The notes under the pieces: generated by a model
What the model saw: only the letters and a program-made list of their open reading frames with translations
Told to the model about the DNA's origin: nothing
The model's database searches: none
In this document: one piece after another, positions 37,801 through 49,773 of the stretch
Numbering within the stretch: the first letter of the stretch is position 1
How the letters are laid out: the number at the start of each line of letters is the position of its first letter
Assembly (NCBI GenBank): GCA_013423385.1
Contig: BLZA01000049.1
Location: 434,001-498,000 of the forward strand
Direction of reading: 5' to 3'
Length of the DNA: 64,000 bases
Source of the DNA: Naganishia liquefaciens
Taxonomy: Eukaryota > Basidiomycota > Tremellomycetes > Filobasidiales > Filobasidiaceae
Made by a program: the position numbers and the translations under genes

Positions 37801-40558
37801 AAACAAATCTTGGAGGATGCCGCAGGAGATGGCGCCGTCGCTGCCATGGAATTTGTTGGCTTGCCCAAGGGTTCCAAGATCTCTGACCCGGATACTGCCC
37901 GCAACCTGAACATCCGCCTGGAGGAGATTCTACGGGACGACGATATGATGGCCGGTCTTGATGGAGCCATGCAAGCCGCTTTTAACAAGACTACATCGAA
38001 AATTAACAACGATGTCATTCCCCGGCATCTCGTCAAACCGTTCCCGGACAACAACATGCAGACCATGACGATCTCAGGTGCCAAGGGGTCTAAGGTCAAT
38101 GCAACCCAGATTTCCACCTTGCTTGGCCAACAAGCCCTTGAAGGACGTCGAGTGCCTACCATGGTCTCCGGTAAAACCTTGCCTTCCTTCAAGGCTTTCG
38201 ATACCTCTGCGCGTGCAGGTGGTTACGTTGCCAACCGTTTCTTGACGGGTATTAGGCCGCAAGAATACTACTTCCATTGCATGGCTGGTCGAGAAGGTCT
38301 GATCGATACCGCCGTCAAGACGAGTCGATCTGGTTATTTGCAGCGATGTCTGATCAAGCATTTGGAAGGTGTCCGAGTGCACTACGATCATACCGTGCGA
38401 GATAGTGACGAGTCTGTTCTGCAATTCTATTACGGAGAGGACTCCCTCGATGTGGTGAAGCAGAAGCATCTCTACCAATTCGAGTTTTGCGCCAGGAACA
38501 TCGACAGTCTCGCCAACAGATACAAGCCCAATGAGATTGCCGGCAAAATGGACGAGAAGGAGGCATATTCGCATATGAAGAAGGCTTTGAAGAAGCCTTA
38601 CAAGTATTCCCCAACAATGTCCATCTATTCACCCAGTCGATACTTAGGCAGCATGTCTGAAAAGTATTCTGCCAAGGTTGACGATTACTTGGGAAAGAAC
38701 CCGCACCAACTCTTCGCCCCGAAGAAGGACGCAGGGGAGGAGTTACCCCAAGGCAAACGTATGGAGCAGATGATCAATCAGGCGAGTTTCCGACAGCTCG
38801 CTAGGATGCGATTCGTGCGATCGCTTGTCGACCCGGGAGAGGCCGTTGGTCTGCTGGCTTCGGAAGGGTAAGTCATTTGCGATATCGTCCGCTGTAGTTC
38901 TGACACTCTAGAAAATAGTATCGGAGAGCCTTCTACCCAGATGACCCTGAATACTTTCCATTTGGCGGGTCACGGCGCTGCAAACGTCACTCTGGGTATC
39001 CCGCGATTACGAGAAATCGTTATGACCGCCGCTCAGAAGCCGAAAACACCCACAATGAAGCTGCCGCTTCTTTCTACCACTTCCGACGAGCAGATCGATA
39101 AGTTCTTGAAGAACACTAGCCGATTGAGTCTATCGCAGGTCGTTGATAAGGTTACCGTTACGGAGCGACTGTCTGGCAAGACAATCGAACAGGTCGACCG
39201 TCGACGCACATACACCGTCCTAGTCGAGCTCTATCCTGCTGAAGAATGCTTGCAGGAATACAATGTGACTTCCAAGCAGATTATGGAGTCTCTTCCTTCT
39301 TCCTTCGCAATCCACCTGCAAAAGGAGATCACCAAGGAGTTCAAGAACACTGCCAAGGCGTTGGCGAACGACATTAATTCCGTCGGCAAGGGCCGTGCCG
39401 TCCGTGAAGGTGTTAGTCAGGTGAATGAGGAGGATGAGCGAGCGGGTCGTGATGAGGAATTGGACGACGATGGAGACGCCTACGAAATGAAGAGGAAGCA
39501 ACAGCACGAGCAAGTTGCAACATACGAATCTGACGAAGAGGAGAATGATGCGGACATGGACGAAGAGGACGTGCTGGAAGCACGCATCGAAGAAGATGAC
39601 GACGAGGACAGCGAGGAATCGAAAGAGAAAGCGGAAGCTTTGCAAAAGGCAGCTGCCGATGCATACGCGGAGGACGTAGGAGAATACTTCAAGTCCGCCT
39701 CCAAATTCGCCACAAGCTTTGAGTTCGACCACCGTACAGGAAAATACTTCGAGTTTGATCTCGAGGTGAGTTGTCGAGGTGACGAGTGGTTGCGAATACT
39801 CACTGTTTTTGTCACGTTAGTTCACTGGATCATCGCAAAAGCTTCTTTTGGTCGATGTTATCGAGAGGTGTTGCCGAAAAGCCGTGATTCACGAAGTGCC
39901 CAACATCGGCAGATGCATGAAAGTCTTCAACGACAAGGGAGAATTCACTGTGAGCTTGATGCTTCGGTCGAGGTCGGACAGTGCTGACATTGCATGTAGC
40001 GTGAGATCATCACTGAAGGTTCCAACTTGCCCGCCATTTGGCGAGTTGCCGAGGACTTGATCGACATCAGCAAGATCGACTCAAATGACATTTTCGCAAT
40101 TTTGGAGACTTATGGTGTAGAAGCTGCCCGAGCTGCCATTATCAAGGAAATGTGGGTGTCAGTCTGATGTGATTAGAAGCGGTCACTAATACGAGCAACA
40201 TCAGGTCTGGCGTCTTCGGCGTGTACGGCATCGCTGTCGATTACCGTCATTTGACCATTGTCGCGGACTACATGGTGAGCGTTCAAGTCTGCATGCTGAT
40301 CGGCGGCTAACATCTTACTGCCTCTAGACGCAAGAAGGTGCTTATAAGCCATTCAACCGAACGGGTATCGCAACAAAGTCGTCACCGCTACTGAAGGCAT
40401 CGTTCGAGACGACAGCTGCCTTCTTGTCGGATGCGACGCTCCACGGAGACTTCGATGACTTGCGCAGTCCTTCGGCAAATATCGTCATCGGTGCGCCGAG
40501 TAAGAGTGGAACCGGCGTGTTCGATCTGAGAACAGAGATCATTGCGAGCGAGGCATGA
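34812..40558 (+). CDS. RPA190: RNA polymerase I largest subunit A190
   Basis: Nine exons (34812-34996, 35051-35210, 35271-37397, 37450-38867, 38919-39765, 39821-39949, 40000-40151, 40205-40274, 40328-40558) give 1772 residues. A190 forms the catalytic half of RNA polymerase I, which makes the 35S pre-rRNA in the nucleolus. The zinc clamp is [18 protein letters not shown] near residue 63. The metal-binding active site is [14 protein letters not shown] near residue 720. [15 protein letters not shown], and [13 protein letters not shown] with [20 protein letters not shown] (funnel and bridge-helix region) are typical. [20 protein letters not shown] belongs to the trigger-loop area. Two acidic inserts, near residues 305-340 and in the jaw, are usual in A190. 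Most of the coding sequence is in two long exons. Confidence 0.97.
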
Positions 40559-40781
40559 TGATCACGGGATACAGGCGGTGTAGCATAGAGTTGTGATTAT
40601 AGTTTCGCCATGCATGAGGATCATATCACCGGATCACTTCAGTGACAGTATTACCGACAGACGTTCGTCAAATTCTGCATTCTCTTTTCACGGAAAGAGA
40701 CAAGTCAAGAAGTACCAGCGGGATCTACATCATTCGCTGTACTGTCGTTCGCATATAAAGCGTAGACCCTATCTACTGTCC

Positions 40782-42354
40782 CTATGCCTTCCTCTTGACG
40801 TCCGCCACTTCGGGTTGCGCTGAGGTTTTCGCTTCATTTTTCAATGAAGGAGTTCTATCACCTTGAGAGTTGGGCGTCTTCTTTTTCTTTCCCTTGGCTT
40901 TCGGGATCTTGATTTCGGCGCCGGGTATCACAGGTTTTGTTCTTGGTGTCACATCATCAAGAAGTGCCTCTTCCTTGACATTTTGCCCCGCAGACACATA
41001 ATGGATGGCCAGACCTTGAGACTCCAGATCGATATCCCCCCACAGTCTGCCCTGCTTGACTTTCCAATTTGCATTCTGCTGCGCCCGCTGTTCGCGTTGA
41101 GCTCGCTTATGCGGTGGCTCGAACTCATAGCAGAAAGGTCGTTCGATTCTGCCAAGCTTTTGGCGTTCCTCCCGGTCCAGCAAAGCGTCCTGGGCAGCTT
41201 GCGATAATGGGACTTTGGGACGATAAGTCGTGAGCGTTGCGGCGACGGGAGTGGTGACCTTTGTCCTGCCTTTGGGACCGGTGGCCTGGGCTATTGTCAG
41301 GACTCTTCGAGTCGCCGTGTCTGCTTTGGACGTCTTGACTTGAGCATTGCCCAATGTGGGGAAAAGGCCGCCTCCACTCTCCGCTTCCAAACGACGACGT
41401 TCCTCCTCCTCTAGTCGATCTTTTTCGGCTTGTTCTCTGGACAAGATGTCATTGATTTCGTCCTGGATCTTTCGCTTGACCCGTTCTCGTGAGACGGTGT
41501 TTAGAAGCGGTTTCGTGCAAGACGGACAAGGCAGATTTGGGAGCTGAAGACTACACAAGACAAGTCCGCAACTTGGACATATTGGCGTGTAGTGCGATAA
41601 TGGGTGCATCCGAGCTGGGGAAAGATTAAAGACAGATTGCAAGGCATGTTTCAAGGAGACTCACCTTGGCAAAAACAACCCTTCAGCTCCTCGACATCCG
41701 CTTCTTGGCCTTCTTCGTCCTCCTGCGCGGCAAAGTCTGTCCCAAACTTCATCTTATCCAGTCTGGCGATCAAACGCTCAAGCTTTCGTACCGGTCTCGA
41801 CTTCATAGGCGGCGGCACTGGTGCAAGATCTGCCGCTCTTCCGCGCGTAAGATTGCTCCGCCGACCGCCTGACGGAGTGGGTGGACGAGAGTTGGAGGGC
41901 GAGGCATTACGGCTCACCGCGGTGGAATGCGAACGCGAGGGCATCGCAGACGGGGTGGTCGATGGTGGAAAGCGAGATCGTGTGTATGTCGTGACAAAAG
42001 CGAGAACAGGCGCATCGGTCCCGCATATTCCCTGCAATTACGATGTTCAGTGCGGCACAGGTGGATTGGCATCAAGAGACGCACATAGAGGGTTTCTTCG
42101 ACTTCTGATTTTGAGGTCAAGCTGTTCAATTGTGGGACAATTTGTTCCAAGACATCCGCTTCAGCTACAGCGCAGAAAGTCAGTTCTTCAGGTTCCAATT
42201 GAAGCCCCTGTGTGCTACTTTTGGCGCGGCCAGGGCCTCTTCAAGATCCCACCGCTTTTACCTCGCGCAGAAGATAGCGACCAGAAGCCGGGAGATTGTA
42301 CTCACGAATGCCGATTGCTTTCGAAATGTGACTCGCAATCCATTGGGATGACAT
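40782..42354 (-). CDS. RQT4: TRIP4/Rqt4 homologue, ribosome quality-control trigger factor
   Basis: Four exons (42354-42262, 42207-42085, 42031-41665, 41614-40782) give 471 residues. The zinc finger is of the C2HC5 type found in human TRIP4 (ASC-1) and yeast Rqt4: CFCQG at the end of exon 3, then HPLSHYTPICPSCG, and SLQLPNLPCPSC. These proteins belong to the complex that splits collided ribosomes, together with a large helicase. The N-terminal helical part (LQLEPEELTFCAVAEADVLE) fits the family. The middle is a charged helix (SREQAEKDRLEEEERRRLEA). FCYEFEPPHKRAQREQRAQQ matches the family's C-terminal region. The tail is rich in Lys. It is convergent with RPA190, 223 bases away. Confidence 0.85.
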
Positions 42355-42848
42355 GTTTCAAACTTTGAGATGCGAAGAGGGTGATATCGAGAAAGGACAA
42401 CGTATCGCAATGACGAATCCGCGCCGGTGTAGCGAGTGATGGTTATTTGGCTCGCAGCGTCACAAGATCTTGACTATGTCCAGAGTGATCGATGATTCCT
42501 CTCTCAAAGGGCCTCTGTGAACTCTCGAGCTCCAGTCAGTCACCAAATGGAGGGACAGTATGCATCCGTGGTAAGAGATGGCATTTCTCTGGAATGAGAC
42601 ATTCATCGCGAGGTTCTGAGTCATCCATCGAGATTTCACGTGACAGAGTCGATTGCCATATGTATTGCCATCCTCCCTCATTCCAGCTACAACAATTTCT
42701 ATGAGTCGTGCTATATAATCTGGAGTCCACAGTCCCCGCAGATGCGAGCCTTCGTGAGGCCGTCTCCAGTCGCTCCATCAGATCTATAGCGTCGTAGGCC
42801 ATTGGCACACTTCACCAGAAAAGCCAATCGATCGTCTTCCATCTTACC
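42355..42848. other. Divergent promoter region
   Basis: This stretch lies between the starts of the RQT4-like and DMAC1-like genes. Only short frames are present, with no recognised element. Confidence 0.4.
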
Positions 42849-43147
42849 ATGTCTTCCGCGGAGCTCTCCCATGCCTCTACCGAAACCGACTCTCGAACCC
42901 GCGAGGACTGCCTCGCATGCAAGCTCGTCGGCTCTGCTGCATTTGTTGGAGTCGGGCTCTACGCTCTTCAGGTCGCACACAAGGACGGCACGTTTTCTCG
43001 GGTCCGTCCGCCAGGAGGTAGCATCATAGGAGGCAGAGTGGCGGCGCTAATGGGAATCGGTCAGTAAATGCGGCCACTGTTATATCTCACATGCTGAATG
43101 AAATACCAGGCTTCCTAGGCCTCGGAGCGGGACGTTTAGCGATATAA
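42849..43147 (+). CDS. DMAC1/DUF4536-like small mitochondrial membrane protein
   Basis: Two exons (42849-43059 and 43110-43147) give 82 residues. The signature is DCLACKLVGSAAFVGVGLYA: a CxxC pair followed at once by a membrane helix. A short loop with RPPGGSIIGGRVAALMGIGF and a second hydrophobic stretch end the protein (LGAGRLAI). This matches the DUF4536 family, which includes human DMAC1, an assembly factor of respiratory complex I. The exact partner in this yeast is unknown. The gene would be easy to miss because the last exon holds only 38 nt. Confidence 0.8.
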
Positions 43148-43425
43148 AAATGCTGGTTGTATCAATAGCAGGGACAAGTTCGTGATTGACCAAGGACAAT
43201 GCAAAGAATAAGTAGAATCTATCGATCACCGATACCTATCCTTTGAACCACGCCTCCTATCCTTCGGATCAACGACGAAGCAACAACCAATGGAAGCCCG
43301 AGAAATCTCATTCGACAGGGAATGGCAACAGCGCCTGTCTGTCTGTATTAAGGATTGATAATAGAACCATAGACTTCTCCGTTTCGTTTACAAGACCTTT
43401 ACTAGCGCGGATACGGAAGACCGAG

Positions 43426-45563
43426 ATGACTTCAGCTTCGTCAGCTTCACTGGGCAACCCTAAGCCTGCGAAACAGGAGTCCATTACAAAAACCTCCGTA
43501 GCACACGAAGATCTGCAACCTTCCACAATCAGAGTCATTTTACTTGCCATCGTTCTTACCTTCGCCAACGTACTCAATGCTCTCGGCAATACTGGAGTTC
43601 AAGTCCTTCTCGACTCGATTGCTGAGGGTCTGGATATCGATGAGAACAACCTGCAATGGATCTTCAATTCTATGCAGCTACCTTTCGTAAGTGCATTGCA
43701 TTGTTATCAGTATATGTGCTATCCTACATCGCTCGTGCCTTCTCCAGGGATGCTTCGTCCTCGTTGCGGGACGCGCGGCGGACATCTTGGGCAGAAAGCG
43801 GGTATTCAACATCGGGATAATCATCGCGGCAGCGACCACCCTCATCGCCGGATTCATGGATAACGAAATCGCCTTTTATGTCTTTCGGGCGCTCAGCGGG
43901 ATAGGCGGAGCCTTGGTGGCGAGCAGCAACATCGGTGAGTCCGTCTTACGTTCTATCCGTGCAGGATCTTACTGGATTGTGATGCTTGCCTCAGGTATTG
44001 TGGCTGAAAACACGGGCCCTGGGAGATTGCGTTCCCTGTCGATTGGGCTATGTATCTCTGGTCTTCCGCTCGGAGGAGCTGTAGGGTTTGCCTCAGCGGC
44101 ACCACTGGCGGCAGCTACAACGTGAGTACATCACGTTCCAGTAATGCATAATTTCTGAAATCTTTCCCCTCTCACCCAGTTGGAGAGCGGTCTTTTGGCT
44201 TCTCGCTGGTTTATACCTTATCCCCCTCGCCGGCGTCTTCTTTCTCGCCACACATCACTTGGAAACGAGCGAAGAGAACGATAGACGGATCGACTGGGTC
44301 GGCGGAGCGCTTTTCACAATCGGTGCCGTATTTCTGTTCTTCTGCCTATCGCAAGCTCTGTCAGAAACAAAAGGATTTGGCACGTCATGTGAGTGATCTG
44401 CGATGAGCCTCAGGTTGTCGTGAACTTGAACGGACTTGAAGATATCATCGGTCTCCTGGTTTTGAGCGTTCTCTTGCTGTCTTCGGCGGTCGCATGGGTA
44501 CACTACCTGGAGAAAAAAACACATTATCCTCCGATCATGCGTATCAGTATTGTCACCCGCGACCATTACCGGGTGGCAGTCGTATACCTCGTAAACGTCG
44601 GTAAGCATTCGGGTACAGCGAGACATGGCTAATCAGCCCATTATCATCTCAGTTTTGCTGCATTTCGTCTTATGCGGGTCTCACATTCACCAGCCAAATT
44701 TACTATCAGCGCTATGAGGATATGAAAGCAACGGAGCTGACGGTAAATACTTGCTCTTCGGTGTGCTCCCATTGACTGACCAGCTGTGCTGTGTCGATCC
44801 TAGTTGCGATATCTTCCTGGTCCAGTGGTGTAAGTCGCCGACAGTCCGTCTAATCGTAGCACATTTGACGTATTTCCGTGCACAGTGGAGTAGTCTGCAA
44901 CATTTTAGCTGGGGTACTAGCCTCCAGGATTGCACCTGCCTGGAGCTTTATGTTCGGTTCTGCCCTCTCTGCGACAGCAAATGTCTTATACGCCATCATG
45001 GACGAGAAAGCGACATACTTCACGTACCAGTTCTTTGCCCAGATGCTGTGCGTCATCGGACCCGACGTCGTCGTCGTGACAGGATATGTTTATCTGACAG
45101 GGGTAGTCGGCATAGGGGAAGTCGCTGTGGCTGGCGCTTCGCTGCAATTCTTCATCGCGTTTGGCTTCGTTTGCGGCCCATCTTTGTCGACTATCATTTA
45201 TACCGGCCTCGTTCAACGCAAAGTCGGTCGAGGGCTCACACAAGCTGAGTCGAAGGAAAGCCCAGAACTGCTTAGCAGTCTGAGGGCTTCCTTCTGGTTA
45301 TGGGCCGGGATCGGTTACATTTGTGAGCTGAAGCCATTGGCGATACGCCGGAATGTGACTGAAACCGATGACTCGACGTAGCTCTGGTGCTGTCCGTGAT
45401 TCTCCTTCGAATCATGAAGGAGGCAGATAAAAGTACAGACACGCCGGCCAGCGAGAGCTTGCGTGCTCACTCGCAGGCGCAGGAGGAAAATCACGGGGCA
45501 GCTCTTGATGAGACAGCTCGGAGCGAATGGATCACACAATTGAGGAAAGGGAGCGTCGGATAG
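43426..45563 (+). CDS. MFS drug/multi-substrate transporter (DHA type)
   Basis: Nine exons (43426-43686, 43748-43934, 43995-44121, 44180-44388, 44442-44596, 44653-44742, 44804-44829, 44886-45322, 45382-45563) give 557 residues. About 12-14 membrane helices can be followed. Motif A, the loop between helices 2 and 3, is GRAADILGRKRVF. The antiporter-type motif C region reads SGLPLGGAVGF, and WRAVFWLLAGLYLIPLAGVF is the next helix pair. The family moves drugs or small metabolites outward by proton exchange. The first 35 residues and the last 50 are soluble. The exon 5 donor (GTCGGT) and the exon 5 acceptor (AAG) are the weakest calls. The substrate is unknown. Confidence 0.85.
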
Positions 45564-46698
45564 CACCTCGAAGATTTCGCATGCCTCAATATAAGATCTT
45601 GCTCGAACCATGCCACAAGGGGGAAGCGTTGTCTTAGAGATCCGGCCAAACTTCACAATCTGTCTGTGATCACCGTTGTAAGAGGCAATAGGTATTTCCT
45701 TTCCGTAAATGCATTCTTATGTGCTTGGGAGCAAAGCGAGAATTGCGCTGGAGGGAATAAGCGGGAACAGTCGATACACAATTCATTCTTCGCCCTTCTC
45801 CTGACTTCACTCTTGCTCAGAGAAGAAAAATGGTCAGACACGTCTGAAGGGCTTTCGTGTGCCTATGCAGGCAACGAGGGAATAGATGAGGCCTAAGGCA
45901 TTCAGCCATTGCTGCAACCCTTTGGGTGTCTCTCGGTTGCCGTCTTCAGCCCACTTTTTGAACCTTTGTCCAGACACCTTGTTAGGATCATTGGCACTAC
46001 TCATTAAGACCAACCTACCATCTCCAGAGAGCACAAACAGGACTTGGATTCCAGGTCAAGGGGTTGCGCAGGATCACATCCCGTCTGGCGATGCGACCGA
46101 CTGGCCAATCGTGAAAGCCGGCCTTTACTATGTACGATGTGGTTTTGCAGAGAACTGATCTGCAGGATCCGCTATACAGCCCACTATCTCCGAACTTTGA
46201 TAATCGTTTCACACGCTTCATACGTTCTATATCTCTGAGGACTCCCTTACGTCTAAGAAGCCCTGGCTTTTACGTGAAGCCTGGCAATGGTATACGTGGT
46301 CGAATTCGTCGTAGCTTTCAGCTTGTCAGTATACTATTGTCAGAAAGGGAGTCGAGCCAATTGTAGGGTCCGCTTATAAACTGTACCCGCGTCAACGCAA
46401 ACGAACGCGACCGTGTCCAATTTTCAACGCGTCTCGTGTTTTGCAAACAAACAGCGTTCGGCATCCGACCAAGCTCTGCCTCGCAAACATTGGCCGCGAG
46501 GTGTGCAAGATCGCTGGTCATCCAGTACGTTTTAGAGATCTGGTAGCCTTTTCTCAGGCTGATCTCATCAACCCATCACGCTCGTTATCCCGCTTTCCCG
46601 GACCACCTCGTTCGACATAAATCTGCAGTCAGCCCCGTCACGCGGTTCAAACGGTCAACTCTTCCCTTCACCCACATACTCAGCCTCTCGTCTATAAT
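45564..46698. other. Intergenic region before the elongase gene
   Basis: 1.1 kb with only short frames. It is upstream of the fatty acid elongase gene, so at least the last few hundred bases should be its promoter. No repeat or RNA gene recognised. Confidence 0.4.
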
Positions 46699-48314
46699 AT
46701 GTTCGAATTCCTCCAGCAACTCCAGTCGTCTGGCAAGCCGGGGCCGTTGGCCACCTTGCTGTCATCGGTCACTCCTGATTCGCTCAAGCCAAGCTACCGT
46801 TTTACGCACTGGGTGCCCGGACAGACGCCCCTCTCCACCAACAAGGAAGTGGTTACGGCGATCGCAACCTACTTGATCGTCATCTTCGGTGGGCGTGAAT
46901 TGATGAGGTGGGTACATGACTATAGGCCTTGGAATGACCAGGAATACGGAACCGCGAACTCGATTAGGCCGGTCATTGGAAGAAGGATTTGGACTGACTC
47001 CAACTGAAATTTTCAGGAACCGAGCACCATTCAAGCTTCAATTCCTCTTCCGAGTCCACAACTTCTTGCTCTCCGCTGGTAGTGCGCTTCTGCTAGCTCT
47101 GATGCTGGAAGAGATGTGAGTGATCGGCTGCCAAGACGATAGTGCGTGATGCTGAACATTTTTTTTCGTGCTGTCAGTGTGCCGATATTCTTGAAGAACG
47201 GTCCCTTCTACTCTATCTGCAACACTCGTGCTTTCACTCCTGTACGTGTTGGGGGTTGCCGAATTGCGCATCAAGAGCTAAACTGGTGCCTTCCTGCAGC
47301 GTTTGGTCTCATACTACATCATCAACTACTACTTCAAATACGTGGAACTCATCGACACTGTCTTCCTGGTTCTCAAGAAGAAGAAGCTGGGTCAGTTACT
47401 GCGATGACGTGTGAAATCTGGCTTTCTCACTTTTGGCCCCTCTAGCATTCCTACACGTCTTCCACCACGCCGCTACTGCTGTTTTGTGCCAGAACCAATT
47501 GGAGGGAAAGACATCGGTCGTGAGTGCCTCATGAGCGAGCTTGCGGATCTTGCTCAATCTTGTCTGTAGCAATGGGTTGTCATCACCCTCAACTTGTTCG
47601 TTCACGTCATCATGTACTACTACTACTACGCTACCGCTGGAGGCGCCAAGATCTGGGTGAGTGGGAATGTTCCGTTCTCGACGATTCCTAACCAGGACCT
47701 ATTCCAATTTTGCAGTGGAAGAAGTACTTGACCACCTTGCAGATCACCCAGTTCGTCATCGATTTGTTCGTTACCTACTTTGCCTGTGGGTCTCTCTTGC
47801 CTCTTGAGCGAGAACTCTGCTAAATCACCGCTTTCCGCAGCGTACACCCACTTCGCCATGGTCCGATTCCCCTTCCTGCCCAATATGGGAGACTGTGCGG
47901 GATCTGAGGCCGCTGCTTTGTTCGGTACCGGACTGTTGACCAGTTACTTGTTCTTGTTCATCGCGTAAGCGGGTTACCTTTCGCTTTCGCTTCCGCTTTC
48001 GAAACGACTAATCTAACATCCCTTCCAATCAGTTTCTACCGGGCCACCTACAAGAAGGCTGGACCGTAAGTTAACGTTCTCGAGACAGGATATATATGTG
48101 CTCATTCCACTTTTCGTACTTGCCGTCTCCAGTAACAAGACCAAGCGAGCTGTAGCTGAAGCCGCCGGTGACATCCGTGGAAGCGCCAACAGCAAGGTGA
48201 GTCGCCTTCCTAATCTTACGAGGGGAACCTGATACATGTCTGTGCTCCCTGTAGTAGGTCATTAGACGCGATAATCGTGGCGTCGCGGTGATCACCGAGA
48301 TCAGCGAGGAGTGA
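46699..48314 (+). CDS. Very-long-chain fatty acid elongase (ELO family)
   Basis: Eleven exons (46699-46907, 47017-47115, 47178-47241, 47300-47390, 47446-47519, 47570-47656, 47716-47785, 47841-47964, 48033-48065, 48133-48196, 48258-48314) give 323 residues. ELO proteins catalyse the condensing step of fatty acid elongation in the endoplasmic reticulum, feeding sphingolipid synthesis. The family signatures are YYFKYVELIDTVFLVLKKKK, the catalytic histidine box LHVFHHAATAVLCQNQ, and VMYYYYYATAGG-like helix (here HVIMYYYYYATAGG). TTLQITQFVIDL comes next. The C-terminus is basic but lacks a clear KKxx signal. Length and helix count fit Elo2/Elo3. Which yeast paralogue it matches is open. Confidence 0.93.
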
Positions 48315-48849
48315 AGAAGTTGGCGGATTCGTTTCTGCGGAAACTGGATCACTGTCTTTGGACAAATCGGCAAGATACAAATCATACATCTACCGTACAT
48401 ATCTTGCAGTATTCTCAAAACACCATTACCTGGTCGACGCGGAAAGGCATCAGGGCAACGGCTTCAGGGTTCCCGACTTGTGCCTTTCATGGGAAGAGAA
48501 GCGTCTTTGCATTATCATATACTATACTTTACACCCGTGCCATCGCGAAGCTTCTCTGAGACACCCAGAGTTCGAGCAAGAATCATGCCTTTGGGAGAGC
48601 TGATGGACCACGTCCACACATTGTAGCTGGCTACTTGAAGCATTCGAGGGAAGTCACGTGCGACTTCGGGCCGTTTCAGGGAGCTCGCTAGCGATAAAGC
48701 GATAATTATGGGTAGCAACTTTAGCATCCGCCGACCTCATCTTCATCTTCCGCTTGAGATTCTTGCTTCTCGTCAACTCTGCTTTCTGCATTCTCGTAAA
48801 GTCGCAAAGAGCGCCAATTCGCTTTCGAAAGTCTTCCTATCCGTTTGAG
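48315..48849. other. Intergenic spacer before ADE8
   Basis: It contains the elongase 3' region and the ADE8 promoter. No further feature is recognised. Confidence 0.4.
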
Positions 48850-49666
48850 ATGCATCGAATCACGGTTCTCATTTCTGGCTCAGGTTAGTTCATTAGCAGT
48901 CTCCATCGCACCGATATTGAACAGCATGCCCCAGGTACCAACCTGCAAGCTCTTATGGACGCCGCCGGTAGCGACCGTCTGCCCAATGCCCAAATCACCT
49001 ACGTTGTCTCCTCGCGTTCCAACGTCAAGGGACTCGAGCGAGCTGCCAATCACAATCCGCCAATCCCATCATCGGTCTGCGCACTCAAGACTTTCGTCAA
49101 CAGGAATCCCGGAGCAACGCGAATCGACTATGACAAGGAAGTTGCGCGCAGAGTCGTCGAGTCACGTCCAGACTTGGTGGTGTTGGCAGGATGGATGCAT
49201 ATCTTGTCTCCGGAGTTCTTGGCGATACTTGATGGCACCGTAGCACCACCTCCGGTTCCAGCATACGTTTTGGCAACCCAGAACGCGTCAACGCCGCTGT
49301 CCGAAGAGCCGACGCACTTCCCGATACCGATCATCAACTTGCATCCTGCGCTTCCTGGAGCATTCGATGGCGCAAACGCCATCGATCGAGCATATGGAGC
49401 CGCTCAGAAGGGGGAAATTCAGAAGACTGGTGTCATGGTCCACAAGGTTGTGCCAGAGGTTGACGCTGGAGAACCGCTCGTGGTGAGGGAGGTGCCGTGT
49501 GTCAAGGGAGAAACGCTGGAGGATTTGGAAAAGAAGATGCATGCCGTGAGTCTGACGACAGCGACCACCTGGTACAGCTCCTGACCATGGAAATGTAAAT
49601 TTTCAGGTGGAGCACGAAATAATCGTCGATGGAGCGCGCAAAGTGCTGGAATCCCTGAATAGATAA
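48850..49666 (+). CDS. ADE8: Phosphoribosylglycinamide formyltransferase
   Basis: Three exons (48850-48883, 48935-49545, 49607-49666) give 234 residues. The enzyme adds a formyl group from 10-formyltetrahydrofolate to GAR in step three of purine synthesis. ITVLISGSGTNLQALMDAAG is the phosphate-binding N-terminus. DLVVLAGWMHILSPEFL and IINLHPALPGAFDGANAIDR carry the catalytic Asn and His. VMVHKVVPEVDAGEPLVV holds the catalytic Asp. A segment of about 25 residues (near VAPPPVPAYVLATQNA) is inserted before the catalytic loop. The size fits a single-function fungal enzyme, unlike the trifunctional animal protein. Confidence 0.95.
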
Positions 49667-49773
49667 CAGTTCTGGGCCAATGCTACAACACCATGCATGC
49701 TGCTGTGCCTCATCTATAATTCGTTCTCCCTGCCCCATTGCCGTTGGCAGGCCCACTACCTGCTATGCATAGC

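Noticed and set aside
46640-46650. GGTTCAAAC, similar to the B box of a tRNA gene
   Set aside because: No matching A box or foldable cloverleaf lies upstream at the right distance.
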